A stretch of DNA of 64,000 nucleotides from Pseudopyrenochaeta lycopersici. Its lineage: Eukaryota; Ascomycota; Dothideomycetes; Pleosporales; Pseudopyrenochaetaceae. The translations under genes were made by a program, and so were the position numbers. Shown piece after piece: positions 10,857 to 23,446 of the stretch (positions within the stretch are counted from its first letter, which is position 1; every line of letters starts with the position of its first letter). The stretch is from positions 765,779 through 829,778 of the forward strand of contig NHZP01000027.1 in assembly GCA_003313425.1 (NCBI GenBank). Reading direction: 5' to 3'. The notes under the pieces are model-generated. The model worked only from the letters and a program-made list of their open reading frames with translations, did no database searches and was not told the DNA's origin.

Positions 10857-11515
10857 TACAGTTACATGAATAAAGTTTCTACTACTAGCGCACAAGCTAG
10901 CCTTACATGCATTTATACGTAAAACTTTAATGCTATATATCTTAGCTAAAATATAATATAATTATATTTATATTAAGAATTACGTACGTAGTGAATATTT
11001 AGTTTACTAACTTTATACTTATCTATATATAATAATTTATTATAGTATACTTAAAATAAAGTAGTAAATAAGCATTACTAGTATATAATACTAGTACTCT
11101 TTTAATATACTATAAAAGCTATCCTCCTCTTCTTTAGTAGCGCTATAATTATTATACAAAAGATAGAATTTATATATATACTTCTTAAGATACTACTAAA
11201 GGTACTTAATTAAGTTAAGGTTAAGTAAGTATACTAGCTAGTTAATATTAGTAATATAGTACTTATAAAGAAACTTACGGGTTACTATAGCTATATATAA
11301 TATTTATAAAGTAAAAGGCCTTTTATTAAAGCTTAAATAGAATTTTAAGTAAAGTAGCTACTTTTAAGAGTATTAAAATTACGCTCTATTATAATAAGCA
11401 TACGTCTCTACACTTACTTATATTTATTTATCTATATTAATACTTATACTATTTATACTAGTTTCTTATTAGTATTATAAGTTTCTAGTATTCTTAAGTT
11501 CTATTTCTCTTAACG
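10857..11515 (-). mobile_element. RIP-destroyed Tc1/mariner copy (partial)
   Basis: The DNA aligns by eye with the intact Tc1/mariner element at 42154-43503, with C-to-T changes throughout. The left terminal repeat is recognisable near 10857 (TACAGTTACATGAATAAAG versus TACAGTGACCCCGCAAAAG). The part equivalent to the transposase C-terminus lies near 11130-11240, and the part equivalent to 42755-42850 lies near 11420-11500. Similarity fades after about 11515, so the copy looks truncated before the Gypsy insertion. Confidence 0.7.
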
Positions 11516-11890
11516 TATCCTCTAAGTAAGCGCCGCGCATAAGCGAGCGCCGCACCTACTAAGTTTAAGTGCCTCTCTTATCTCAATATATAATAGCTTA
11601 ATACTATACTCTTTAAATACCTTTAAATATAGTAGATATCTAGCTTACTATCTTAGCTATTTATATATTAAATTAGGTGGAACTATATTACTATAGTAAT
11701 CTTTAATATATCTAAAAAAAATAATCTATTACTAATATACTAAAACTACTACTTAATATAATTACTAGCTCATGTAAGGAAGCCTTCAGAGGTAAGACTT
11801 GGATATATAAAATAGATTTAAGCTAGTACTAAAGTAGACTAGTACTATAATATATATTATAATAGTAGGATAGATAAAGGTATAATAGAC
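11516..11890. other. AT-rich relic sequence flanking Gypsy-1
   Basis: No readable gene. A short GC-richer patch near 11530-11560 stands out inside AT-rich DNA. The last five bases (TAGAC, 11886-11890) are the left target-site copy of the Gypsy-1 insertion. Confidence 0.5.
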
Positions 11891-12279
11891 TGTTACGATC
11901 CTGCTGAGAACCCTGCCCCAGCGGCCCCACCTGGACTACGTAGGCATTGGCCCAACAACCAAGATCACGTGACATGCTCAGTTAATTAGTCTAATCAGTA
12001 GTACTGAGCACACTGAGCACACTAAGCAACCTGGATAACCTCTATATATATAGATTACTATAATAAACCCTTATAGATAATTATATTTAACTTAATATTA
12101 TACTCTATAGTATAGTAATAGTAATACTAATTATTCTTAACTCTTAGTACTCTTTATAGAAGCGCCCTCTTACTATCTGAGTATTAAACCCCCTTTTATA
12201 TAGCCCCTTACTCTATCCTAGAGAACTAACCTTATAGTCTTATTAGTTATCCTTACAAATAGTCTTTAAGATCTTTATA
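11891..12279 (+). repeat. Gypsy-1 left LTR
   Basis: 389 bp. Less RIPped than the right copy at its 5' end: it keeps GAGAACCCTGCCCCAGCGGC where the right copy reads AAGACCCTGCCCTAGCGGC. Confidence 0.92.
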
Positions 12280-15200
12280 CTTTAAACACTCTTAAGATAA
12301 GTAACACATATATAGAAAACGCAGTCTACTATACTACTAGGCTAGGTAACGCTGTTACTAAACTAGACCTCTTCTATAGTAATTAATTTAAGCTTAAAGA
12401 ATAGCTACTTTAGTTTAACCTATTCTTTAAGTTTAATTCTACTACTATAGAAGATAATAACTAAGTAGTACTTATAATACGCTATATAAGGGGCGAAGCT
12501 GCTAAGTAGGTAAAGCCTTATTTAGTTAAGTACCTAAGTAAGGAAACTAAACTAAAGGAGTTAATTAGTATGTTTAAGGAAACTAGCAACTTTAAGACAC
12601 GTATACGTTAAGCGTTTAAGCTCCTAAACAAGACAACTATCGCAGAATAAAAATTCTAGAACATGCGATAAACTTAGTCTGTAGCTAACTACGCTAATAA
12701 GTTTTTAAGGTATGCTAGATAAACTAACTAGAACGATAATACTCTAAAGACTATATATAAATAAGGCCTAAAGGCAGACGTCTAAACTATGCTAATACGC
12801 TCTAGTATAGGTATTATAACGCTAGATAACCTAATTAATAAAACTATCTAACTAAATATTAAGCTCTATAAGCTCTATGCGCGACTTAGAGGATAACAAT
12901 TAGGATAAATAAAAGAAGATAAGAAACCCTAGAAGGATTATCATAATAAGTTAAACAGCAGTTACCTATAATATTAGTACTAGCTATAAGGAGTACCTAA
13001 ATAGTATATATCTAGAGGACCTAAAGTAATACACCTAGATAACCTTAATAGAGGAAAATTAGATAAAGGTAGAAAGAAAAAGGAAATAACCTACTTTAAC
13101 TATAATAAGAAAAGCTATATAGCTAAGGACTGTAGGAAGAAGAATAAAGTAACCTACTAGATTAATATAATAACTATAAAAGAAGAAAATAGTAATAATA
13201 AATTATAGGAAGTTATTACTACATAGGAAGAAAAGGCTTAAGATATAGAAATATTATAGCTACCTCTCTAAGAACCTACTAAGAGAGAGATCTTAGGAAC
13301 CTAGTATAGTAATAAAGAGGAAGAAAGTAATAACTTCCTATCTCTAGTCTATAAAGATAGTAAAGAAGACTTTAATAATACTATAGTACTTCTAACTAAG
13401 AAATAGAAAATAGAGAACTTTTAGAACTAATATTAACTAAGAACTCTAAGGCTATTAACGCCTATAGGAGTAGAAAAAGATATAGCAGAACTTAACTACT
13501 AACTACGCGCGTAATATATATATAAAGTATAATATATTAACGCGCTAACTCTAGTAGAATAGGAAGCAGATATAGTATAAGGAATAAGTATAATTATCCT
13601 AGCTAAATAAGTAATATAAGATATATTATAAGAATATTATAATTACCTTAAATATTATATAAAGGTAATATAACAATAGGTAGAAAGGGCTAAGGAAGTA
13701 TAGTACCCTATAAGCGTTAGAGACGCCCCCTAGAAACTTTAATAAGCTAGATAAATATAGGTACTAGAACCCCTAATAGTTAAGACCTTTAAATATATAT
13801 TATAACGCTAAATAATACTACTACTAATATAAGAAGATACTTTCTACATACTAAGTATTAAGGACCTAGTGTAGTAAGAGTACTTTTAAGTTAATTTCTA
13901 CAGTAAGATTATACTTATAGATACTAAGAAGTAAGACGCTTATACTTAGCTTAAATAATAACTATATTAGGAGGATAATAAAGAGAATATTAACCCCTAC
14001 TAGTGTCTTATAGTAAAAGAAGCTAGAAAATTATATAAGCACGCAGAGGCAGCTTAAACCCTGTATACTATGCGTAAAGGACTATAGAAGTAGATACTAG
14101 ACTATTTAAAAGACCTACGTAATTAATACTACAGTGTTATCTACTAGTCCTTCTATACTATAGACCTGTGTATAATACACTATTTAAGTAAAATAGAATA
14201 GAGATATTTCCTTAATTTATTTTACTAGTGTAAATACTAATAGTATAACTGTCCTAAAGTTAAATATAATAACTACCTATAAGATAAGAGAACTATCCTC
14301 TATTTTCTAGGGAATAATAATCCTGTAGCTACTATAGTAATGTAGCTTATCTTTAATAGGAAGTATAATTAGTAGTAATAGCAAACGTGCCTTAACTCTA
14401 ACTATCTTAAGTATAAAGATATTAAGATAATAAATAGGTATTAGGAGGAACCTTTTTTAGAGTCGCGCCTACTAATAAGTAAGAACTATAAACTCTATAT
14501 ATAACAGGCGTATAAGGACTCCTTAAGCTAGATATTAGGCTTAATAGAAGCTAGATAAAGGCACTAGTAGATTCTAGAGCATAACAAAGCTATATTTCTG
14601 CGTAAGTAATAAGATAAGCTAGCTTTATCTTATTACTAAAATTAGTACTATATCTATTAACAGTAGCTAATAGATAACTAATACTATTAGAGTCTGTAAT
14701 TACATACAAAGTATAGAATATATAACTTATTATCTAGAACTATAGGGAGATAATTAACCTAGACGTCTTTAGACTATTATAACACGACGTAATACTAGGA
14801 CTCTTATAGTTAAGAGAATATAGCATAGAAATAGATTAGAAAAAGAAAAGTTCTTATTTAGATGCTGTAGAACAGACGTAACTATAAGTAAGCCTACGCT
14901 GTAGCTAAGTGCTTAGGTAGATAAGAAGATAATAATAGGAATTCTTACTTTAAATAAGGATAACCTTAAGGTATAAGGGTCTAACTTAGTAGGTACTAAT
15001 AGGAGGCCTTTAGACTAATAAGCTAGAGTTAAAGAGTAAAGTATAACTCTAGTAATCCCTAATAAGTATAAAGAATATAAGTTACTCTTTTAGGAAGAGA
15101 TAAGTATAAAGGTATTACTTAAATATTAACCCTAGGATTACAAGATAATCTTATAGAAAGGAGAGTAACTAACTTTTAGCCTAATTTACAGTTTATTAGA

Positions 15201-18200
15201 AAAAGAACTTAAAACCCTACGCGAATATATTAAAATAAACTTTAAAAAGAGAATTATTAGAGAATTATAGTCGCTAGTAGGATACCCTACACTATTTATA
15301 CTAAAAAAGAATAAGAAGTTAAGATTATGCGTTAACTACTAGAAACTTAATAATATTATAATAAAAAATTAATACCCTTTACTAAATATAGTAGAACTAT
15401 AGGATTAACTAGCCTTTATAAAAGCCTTTCTAGTATTAGACTTAAAAGGAGCGTATAACTTTATTTATATAAAGAAAGGTAAGGAATAGAAGACTATATT
15501 TAAAATACGCTATAGCTACTATAAGTATACAATATACTCTTTAGTCTTACTAACGCACTAGCTACATGCTAGGCGCTTAATAATAACGTATTAAGAGAAT
15601 ACTTAGATATATTAATTATTACATACCTTAATAATATCTTTATATACTCTAAGAATTTATAGGAGCACGTTAAGCACATTAAAATAGTTCTTACCTATTT
15701 AAGAAGATTTAGCTTACTACTTAAACTTAATAAATATAAGTTCTATAAAGAAGAAGTTAAATTCCTAGGATATATAGTAGGTGTATATAGAGTAAAGATA
15801 AGTAAAGAAAAAATAAGAGTAGTAAAAGAATAGCCTAAACCTAAAATAGTTAAAGATATATAGTTATTTATAAGATTTATTAACTTTAACTAATAGTTTA
15901 TTAAGGACTTCTCTAAAAAATCTATCCTACTTACTAAACGCATAAAGAAAGAAATAAAATAGGAATAGGGAAGTAAATAAAGGAAAGCATTTTAAGTACT
16001 TAAGAAAGCCTATATTATACTACTAGTGCTAATTACGTTCTAAATAGGAGAACCTTTATAGTTTAAAATAGATGCCTTAGACCTTACACTAGGTATAATA
16101 GTAAAATAAGAATATAATATGAAATAGTACCTAATTACCTACTACTTTAGGAAATTTACAGACTTAAAAGAGTAATATAACGTACATAATAAAGAGCTTA
16201 TAGCAGTTATTAACGCCCTTAACTACTAGCAGATCTACGCAGAAAGCTGCTTAGATCTTATAATATTTATAGACTATAAGAACTTAGTTAACTTTACTAC
16301 TACTAAGACCTTAAACTAGAGATAGGTCTAATAGGCAGAAATACTAAGATAATATAAGTTTAAGATTATATACACACTAAGAAAAGATAATAGTAGAGCT
16401 AATGCTCTTAGCCGCAAATTAGACATCGCAGGAATAAAAGTAATAGTTAATAACACTATCCTTCAAGTAAACTAGGATAGAAGCCTAGGACCTAATAAGT
16501 TATTAAATCATACTATAATAATTACGTCTAAGGTACCTAAAGAATTATAAGAAGTAATTATCTAATAACACTATAATAACCTAGTATATAGTTACCTTAG
16601 AATTAAAAAAATAATAGAACTTATACAGCGACACTATAGCTTTAAGAATATAAAGGCTAAGGTTAAATAGTTTATTAAAAAATGCGCAGACTATTATAAG
16701 AAAAAATATAGTACCTATATACTATATAGAGAAATATAAGCTATAGAGCTACCTAATAAACCTTAGGAAGATATTTCTATAGACTTTATATCAAGGTTAC
16801 TACTATCTAAAGATCCCGCGATAGGAATTAAGTATAACACTATCTTTAATATAGTCTGTAGGTTTATAAAAGCAGTAGAGGTAATACTATTTAGAAATAA
16901 CTCTAATACAGAACAGCTAGCATTTATTATTCTAGACAGACTAATATAATACTATAGTATACCTAAGTCTATTATAAGTAATAGAGATAAGCTCTTTATA
17001 TCTAACTTCTAGTCTTTATTAATAGCCGCGATAGGGATAAAGAGAAAGTTATTAACAGCCTATTACCTATAAACGGACAGATAAACAGAAAGAATAAATA
17101 AAATAATAAAGACCTACTTAAGGATTTATAGTAACTAATAATAGAATAATTAGGTTTTATTATTACTAATAGCATAACTAGCCTATAATAATAAATTATT
17201 AGAATTAACTAGAAAGATACTATTCTTTACTAACTACAGGAGACACCCTAATCTCTTTATAAAGTTATATCCTAGTAGAAAAGCTAAAGCAGCTATAAAA
17301 ATAGCTAAAGAAATAAAGAAAATATATAAACAACTCTAAGAGAACCTTAAGAAAGCATAATATAACAGTATTTCCTACCAGAATAAGAAAAGAAAAATAG
17401 TAACTTAGCTAAAGAAGGGGGATAAAGTATACTTACTTATAAGGAATTTACGCAATAAATAACTAAGTATAAGACTTAATTATATTAAGGTTAGACTATT
17501 TTTAGTTAAAGAATAAAACAGACCTGTAAATTACACACCTAAGCTACTACTAGATATAAAGATCTACCTCCGCTTCTATATCTCTAAATTAGAACTAGCT
17601 ACCTTTATAACGCTATTATAAAAAATATTTTAGTATAACCTAGAGGAAGAAAATAAGTTTAAAGTTAAGAAAATCTAGGAATACTAACAAAATAGAAGAA
17701 CTAATAACCTAGAACTAAACTTTAGTTACCTAGTTAAATAGAAAGGATACCTAAGCTTAGAGAGCACGTAGGAACTAGAGGAATATCTAAGAAACTACTA
17801 ATAAAAAATTAGAGAATACTAGAAAAGAGAAGAATCTAAAGAAAAGAATAATACACCTTAAAAGAACTAAGAACTAGAGGGAACTACTAGATCTACTACT
17901 AACAGCCTATTACTAATTAGTGCCTCCTAGTACTTAAGAGGGAAGCCCTTAAACGCACCCTAGGTGCTAAGCAATAAACTAAACCTAAGGGAGTTAGAAG
18001 CGTTTTTAGGTAATAAGGCCTCCGCCGCTTCTTACTCCTTAATATCCTACTCTTCTACAGCTATTACCTCCTCTGCAAGTTAGTTAATTAAATCTATTTA
18101 TTATTATAACTACTCCTTATAAGCTTAAGTAACGCGCAGCTCTTCTAGAGCCTTTTTATGCGCCTTTATTATAACCTCTTACGTATTTCTAGATTCTTTT

Positions 18201-18449
18201 ATTTACTCCTAAAGCTTTATCTTTTAATTAACTAGTTATTTAAACTTAGACTCTGTAACTTGTACGTTATAATGTTACCCTTAATAAAGGCACTTACTAC
18301 ATTTCCCTAAGCAAACATAGACCTTACACACCTAGCTATACTCTATATACGTTGTATACTTCTAAACTATAGCTTCCTTAAAAGAGTAAATAAAATTATA
18401 GAGGCGTTAATAATAAGTAGTGCTAGACACCTATAGTAGGGTAGTAAAT

Positions 18450-18910
18450 AAGTATAGGTTAGGGTTAGGTTAGGTTTAATTATATAAGACCTGTACCTAA
18501 ACTAGCTCTATACCTAATCTTTATACGCTAGTAATAGGTATAGGTTAAGGTTACTGTAAATAGGTTAAGGTTAGGGTTAGGGTTATTAGCCTTAGGTACG
18601 TCTAGGTCTAACTAATTACGTCTTTTTTATATTAGGTCTAATACTAACTAATATATATCTAAAATAGCTAGTTATGCTACTAATTATAGTAAATTATTAT
18701 AATTACTAAGCAACCCTAGTAGATACCCGTAACTAAACCTAAACCTATACGTGCATAACCTTAGCCTTAACCTAACCTAGAGTCCGTGTGACCTAACCCT
18801 AACCTATACCTATAGTCCGTGCGACCTAACCCTAAACCTAACCTACTTATCTATAACCCTATACCTAACCTATACCTATAGTAGGTACCCGTAACCTATT
18901 TACTACCCTA
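18450..18910. repeat. Telomere-like repeat tract in the 3' non-coding part of Gypsy-1
   Basis: Contains GGTTAGGGTTAGG-type motifs on the plus strand (18460-18590, including TTAGGGTTAGGGTTA at 18571-18585) and CCTAACCCTAACC-type motifs at 18740-18900. The two tracts therefore face each other, and a unit starting AGTCCGTG(T/C)GACCTAAC is repeated in the second tract. Confidence 0.75.
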
Positions 18911-19001
18911 ACCTGTATATATTTAGGTATAGCGAGATATAGTAAGGTAAAAGTAAGAAACGCCCGCGTTATATAATAAGCACTAAGGACAGCGCTAGGA
19001 C

Positions 19002-19014
19002 AGGAGGGGGATGG
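19002..19014 (+). other. Gypsy-1 polypurine tract
   Basis: A purine-rich stretch (AGGAGGGGGATG type) directly abuts the right LTR, as expected for the plus-strand DNA primer of reverse transcription. Confidence 0.75.
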
Positions 19015-19402
19015 TGTTACAATCCTGCTAAGACCCTGCCCTAGCGGCCCTAGCTAGACTATATAGGCATTAGCCTAACAACTAAGATTACGTGACGTGC
19101 TTAGTTAATTAGTCTAATTAGTAGTACTAAGCACACTAAGTACACTAAGTAACCTGCATAACCTCTATATATATAGATTACTATAATAAACCCTTATAGA
19201 TAATTATATTTAACTTAATATTATACTCTATAGTATAGTAATAGTAATACTAATTATTCTTAACCCTTAGTTCTCTTTATAGAAGCGCCCTCTTACTATC
19301 TTAGTATTAAACCCCCTTCTATATAGTCCCTTACTCTATCCTAGAGAACTAACCTTGCGGTCTTATTAATTATCCTCACTAATAGTCTTTAAGATCTTTA
19401 TA
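19015..19402 (+). repeat. Gypsy-1 right LTR
   Basis: 388 bp, colinear with the left LTR; differences seen are mostly C/T and G/A transitions, as RIP produces. Confidence 0.92.
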
Positions 19403-20479
19403 TAGACTTCTTCCTATATATAGTAGGACATAGCTACTAGCTATAGATAGTAATTCTGCTTATATAATATATAAGTAAGAAGCGTAACCTTAATAAGGAT
19501 AGGTAGGAGGATAAATAAAATAAGTTTTATTAATGCTAGGTGCAGAATAAAAGTAGAGGTAAGCCCTACTTTTATAGATATAAAATAAGATTACTAAGCT
19601 AAACTATAACTAACTAATAAAAGATAAAATATCCTTTTAAGCTTATAAATTAGATTTATAAGTAAAAGTAAAGAGCAGTAAAGAGGAGTTTTAAAGTAAT
19701 AACCTAGGTTATTACTCTATTTTAACTTTTACTAAAAGTCTTAAGAATCTTAATAGTTTCTATAGTAATTAGAAATATCTGGAACTCTATAGTTACTAGC
19801 TCTATTTACGTACTTTAAGATTTAATCTTAGATAGTTTTATACGCTCTATAAGATAGCTATTTATAATTAAAAGCTTATAAAAGGAGATAATCTTTACAG
19901 CTTAACTTAAGGAAGCTTACTTTATTAGAAAAGGAAGTAATAGTTAATTATATACTTAATCTAGATTAATATAACTTTCTACTTATATATATAGCTTTAT
20001 ATAATATAGCTAAGAAGCTAATATCAATATATAGTAGAAGTTTAAAGTTAAAATAAATTAGCTATCTAACTTTATAAAGTATATAGGTAGTCTAATAATA
20101 TATTTTACTTAAGTATATAATAAGTAGAGAGCTTTTTATAAAGATCTAAAGTTAGTCAATACCTAGATTAAGTAAGTAAAAGAGATAAAAGTAAAGTATA
20201 GTATACTAAATAAAAATATATTTAACTTTAATAAAGCTAGCTTTATAATAAGTAAGATAATAATTTAGCTAGTTATAACTAAGTTAGAAAAGAGAGTATA
20301 GCTAAAGGCTATGTAGCTAAGTAACTATAAGTAAGTAATATTAATTTAAAGTATTAATACTACTAGCTAAGTAATCTTACTTTTTCTAACCTTTACTAAC
20401 TAGTATTACTATTATACTTAGTACTAGAAAGAAGCTATCTTATATAACTAAGCTATCTTAGTAATAATAGCTAGATAAC
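19403..20479. other. AT-rich relic between two Gypsy elements
   Basis: Dense stops, no recognisable domain. The first five bases are the right TSD of Gypsy-1. Probably an older, fully eroded repeat. Confidence 0.5.
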
Positions 20480-22403
20480 TGTTACGAACAGGAAGTAGGA
20501 AGGCGGCGGTTATGAGGATGAGGGAGGAGGCACGGACGACCAACGAGGAGGCCAAGCCTCTGAACTAACTAATAACGCTAGGATCACGTAATCCCAGAAA
20601 ACCCACGCCAAGACGGACTATATTCTATAGGACAGAGACAAACCTAGAAATCCTAGAGAGGGCCTTATAGGAATCCTATAAGATAATTATGTATATAGAC
20701 TCGCATAATATAGCCTTATAGCATATTATAATTAACTTAAGATAATCTATAAGTATACTACTATTCTATACTTCTACTTTTAACCTAACCTACATATCTA
20801 CAGAATACTCTAAAGATATTAACTAGTTAATACTAGTTACTTTATATTATAACTACTTAATTAGATCTTTAATATTTTAATTACCCTTAAGATAAGTAGT
20901 ACTAGCGAATACGTAGCTACCCCTAACTCTTTAACTATAACTACTAAAGGTCGCCTAATTAGTAAACCTACTACGTTTAGTAGTAATAGATAATATCTAA
21001 AAGGATAGTTACTCTAACTTAACCTGTACTTCTATCTCTATAAAGACATTACTAAAAGTAATAAGGCACCTATTATAATTACTTACCTTATAGGTAAAGT
21101 ACTAGACTAGGTTACGCTATAACTAGAATAATATATAAACTAGGAAGTTATTAACGCAGATAATACAGAAATATTTAAAGATTAGGATAAGTTTAAAAAG
21201 TATATTTAGTAAATCTTTAGAATACAGACTAAGAAAGTCGCAGCAGAATAACACATACAGGAACTTAAATAATACATCTCTGTCGCTAACTATACTAATA
21301 GGTTTAAGTAGTATTCTATAATTATTAGATAGGATAATAAGGCTCTTAAATATATATTCTAATAAGGCCTAAAACTATAGGTTAGGGAGGAACTTATAAG
21401 AACAGGATGCGTTATTAAAGACCTTAAAAACCTAATTAATAACTATATAAGAATTAATAATAACCTATATAAACTAAACTAAGAACTATACAGCTATAAA
21501 AAAGGAAGAATAAACTATATAGGTAAATAAAAAGGCTATATTTACTACCCTAGAAACACTTACACTACTAGTTACTATACTTCTAATAAACTAGAACTAA
21601 TATATCTAGATAATATTAATAAGAAGTAAGGGAATAGGAAGGAAGGAAACTAGAAGATAGATATAGAGAAGTTAAAAAGAAATTACTATAATTATAGGAA
21701 GAAAAGATACTTTATAAAGAACTATAGGTAAAAGAATAAAGTTACCTAACTTAAAGTTAATATAATTAAAAACTTTAATAACACCTAATTTAGAGACTAG
21801 AAGGTAGTTACTACACATAACTATAATACTATACCTTTATTACTACTATATTAAGATAATAACTAGATTATAGAAACCTATAGACAGGTTACTCTAAATA
21901 TATAGGAGATTAACTAAAATAATAAGGCTTTAGCAGAACTATATCTAGGGACCCTAGTTAACTAGGACTAACTACTACTTATAGAAAGTATTAAGGAAGC
22001 ATAGGCACTAGATAATAAGATATAGAGAATATAAGGTATAACAGCACTATAGAAAATACACAGCAGGAAATATATATACACGCGATGCTAAAACTAGAAA
22101 ATAAAGTGTAAACTCTTAAACTAGAATAGTATATATTAGGAATACGTAATAGAAAATATTAAGTATATTAGATTCTTTATAGAATAAGCTAAGCAGTAAA
22201 TTAACTAGAAAGCTGCGGCCTAAGTAGAGAAAGGATAAAGACTCTTCTAATATAATTACGACTAGAGAAACCTAAGACATAGACTACTGTTATACTTCTA
22301 CTGCACATATAACTACTATAACTACTATTACGCTATTAAGCTATAAGAAGGACACTTCCTAATACTAAAGGGAGCGTGTAAATAGTAATAGTATAACTAC
22401 TAG
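20480..22403 (+). mobile_element. Gypsy-2 (5' part): RIP-destroyed Ty3/Gypsy element, LTR and gag
   Basis: Starts TGTTACGAACAGG, like the TGTTACGA start of Gypsy-1, inside AT-rich DNA. Gag-like sequence lies near 21170-21320 and a zinc-knuckle remnant near 21680-21730. The element is interrupted at 22403 by Gypsy-3 and resumes at 35137. The left boundary is inferred from the LTR-like start only; I could not find a matching right LTR. Confidence 0.7.
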
Positions 22404-22776
22404 TGTGCCGTTGCACAGGGTACCTGGGCAATCAGGTGATGATAGGTTTCCTTTGTCAGCGAGATTTGATGATAAGACTTGGAGATGCGAGAGATCTCAA
22501 CGTCATGCACCAAAACCTCATGCACCACACACTACGAGAATTCACTTCAAAACTGAGATTTTGCAAAGTAGCTAGTGCATTAGTTACGTCAATTCAATAA
22601 GATTTCAGACCATTTTGTTTATTACTTTTAATCAGGCTCCATACTTACCTTCGTTTCTAGCAGACTACACAGGCAGGGCTGCTCCTGTTATTTACGCACG
22701 CTTAGATTCCAACGTTACCTCTCATTCACAACACCAGAACTGCGGGATTGTACCGAACCACCTTGTTAACTCCACA
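22404..22776 (+). repeat. Gypsy-3 left LTR
   Basis: Differs from the right LTR at four positions only. In all four the left copy has A where the right copy has G, always after T (TpG to TpA), which is RIP read on the opposite strand. Confidence 0.96.
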
Positions 22777-22781
22777 TATAA

Positions 22782-22797
22782 TGGCGAAGCCCAAGGG
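22782..22797 (+). other. Gypsy-3 primer binding site (candidate)
   Basis: TGGCGAAGCCCAAGGG begins six bases after the left LTR. PBSs normally start TGG, complementary to a tRNA CCA end. The tRNA was not identified. Confidence 0.5.
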
Positions 22798-22959
22798 GCA
22801 CAACGGTCTGTTCTAGTTAGGCTATAGCTAATGAGAGCAGAAAAAGCCTACATGGCATTAAACTGTCAACGTCGAAAACACAAATATGAGAGCGCTACAT
22901 TGCAATACAGAGATCATAGGATTACCTAGAAAGAGCTGGGTGTCTGTTTGACCCTAACA

Positions 22960-23112
22960 AACCTTTGAGAGGGATGGCGCTGTTGCGGCCAGCCTTCAGA
23001 ACCTTTGAGAGGGATGGCGCTATTGCGGCCAGCCTTCAGAACCTTTGAGAGGGATGGCGCTGTTGCGGCCAGCCTTCAGAACCTTTGAGAGGGATAGCGC
23101 TGTTGCGGCCAC
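22960..23112 (+). repeat. 40-bp tandem repeat (about 3.8 copies) in the Gypsy-3 leader
   Basis: Units start at 22960, 23000, 23040 and 23080, each beginning AACCTTTGAGAGGGATGGCG. They differ by one or two G/A or C/T-type bases. Position between PBS and gag suggests a leader element (packaging or translation), but that is inference. Confidence 0.93.
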
Positions 23113-23446
23113 CCCCTCTACATTTTTGGAGCTAAGAGTTGACAGGGACCAGCTCTGTTGAGGCTGTATCCTTGTTATCTTGCTATGACAAATTAAGACT
23201 TCCTATAACATGAGCGGAAGCTAACTTAGTAGTAGTAGGACAAGAAGACGAACAAGAATAAGACAACAGAAAACAAAAAACGAGAACAACTATAAACGAT
23301 CAGGAAACAATTCAGAAGTAGTACAGTATCAGATTTTAGTCAATTATCAGCGTTAGCAAGGAACTGCCTAGTAGTTGCAGTCTCCTTATTCAGTTATACT
23401 GAAGGGCTGCAGCAGCCTATTCAGGATTCAGCCTTCAGCCATCCTC

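Larger units (their letters stand above)
11891..19402 (+). mobile_element. Gypsy-1: RIP-destroyed Ty3/Gypsy chromovirus, full length with 5-bp TSD
   Basis: Two LTRs (11891-12279 and 19015-19402) share long identical stretches, begin TGTTAC and end TTTATA (probably RIPped from ACA). They are flanked by identical TAGAC copies (11886-11890 and 19403-19407). Order on the plus strand: gag with an eroded zinc knuckle near 13090-13140, protease (ALVDS..) near 14560, reverse transcriptase near 15170-15900 (GYPTLFILKKNKKLRLC; active-site YLDD now reads YLNN), RNase H near 16060, integrase near 16560-17300, and a chromodomain-like end near 17640-17790 (YLVK.KGY.S.E). Stops interrupt every domain, so it is inactive. 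Confidence 0.92.

Noticed and set aside
10026..22400. Possible CRISPR-like or satellite arrays in the AT-rich block
   Set aside because: Repetition is explained by RIPped LTRs and AT-rich low complexity; no regular spacer-repeat pattern.
22403..22827. Short frames in the left LTR and the same frame in the right LTR (34759)
   Set aside because: Identical because the LTRs are identical; no domain, lie in the LTR promoter region.
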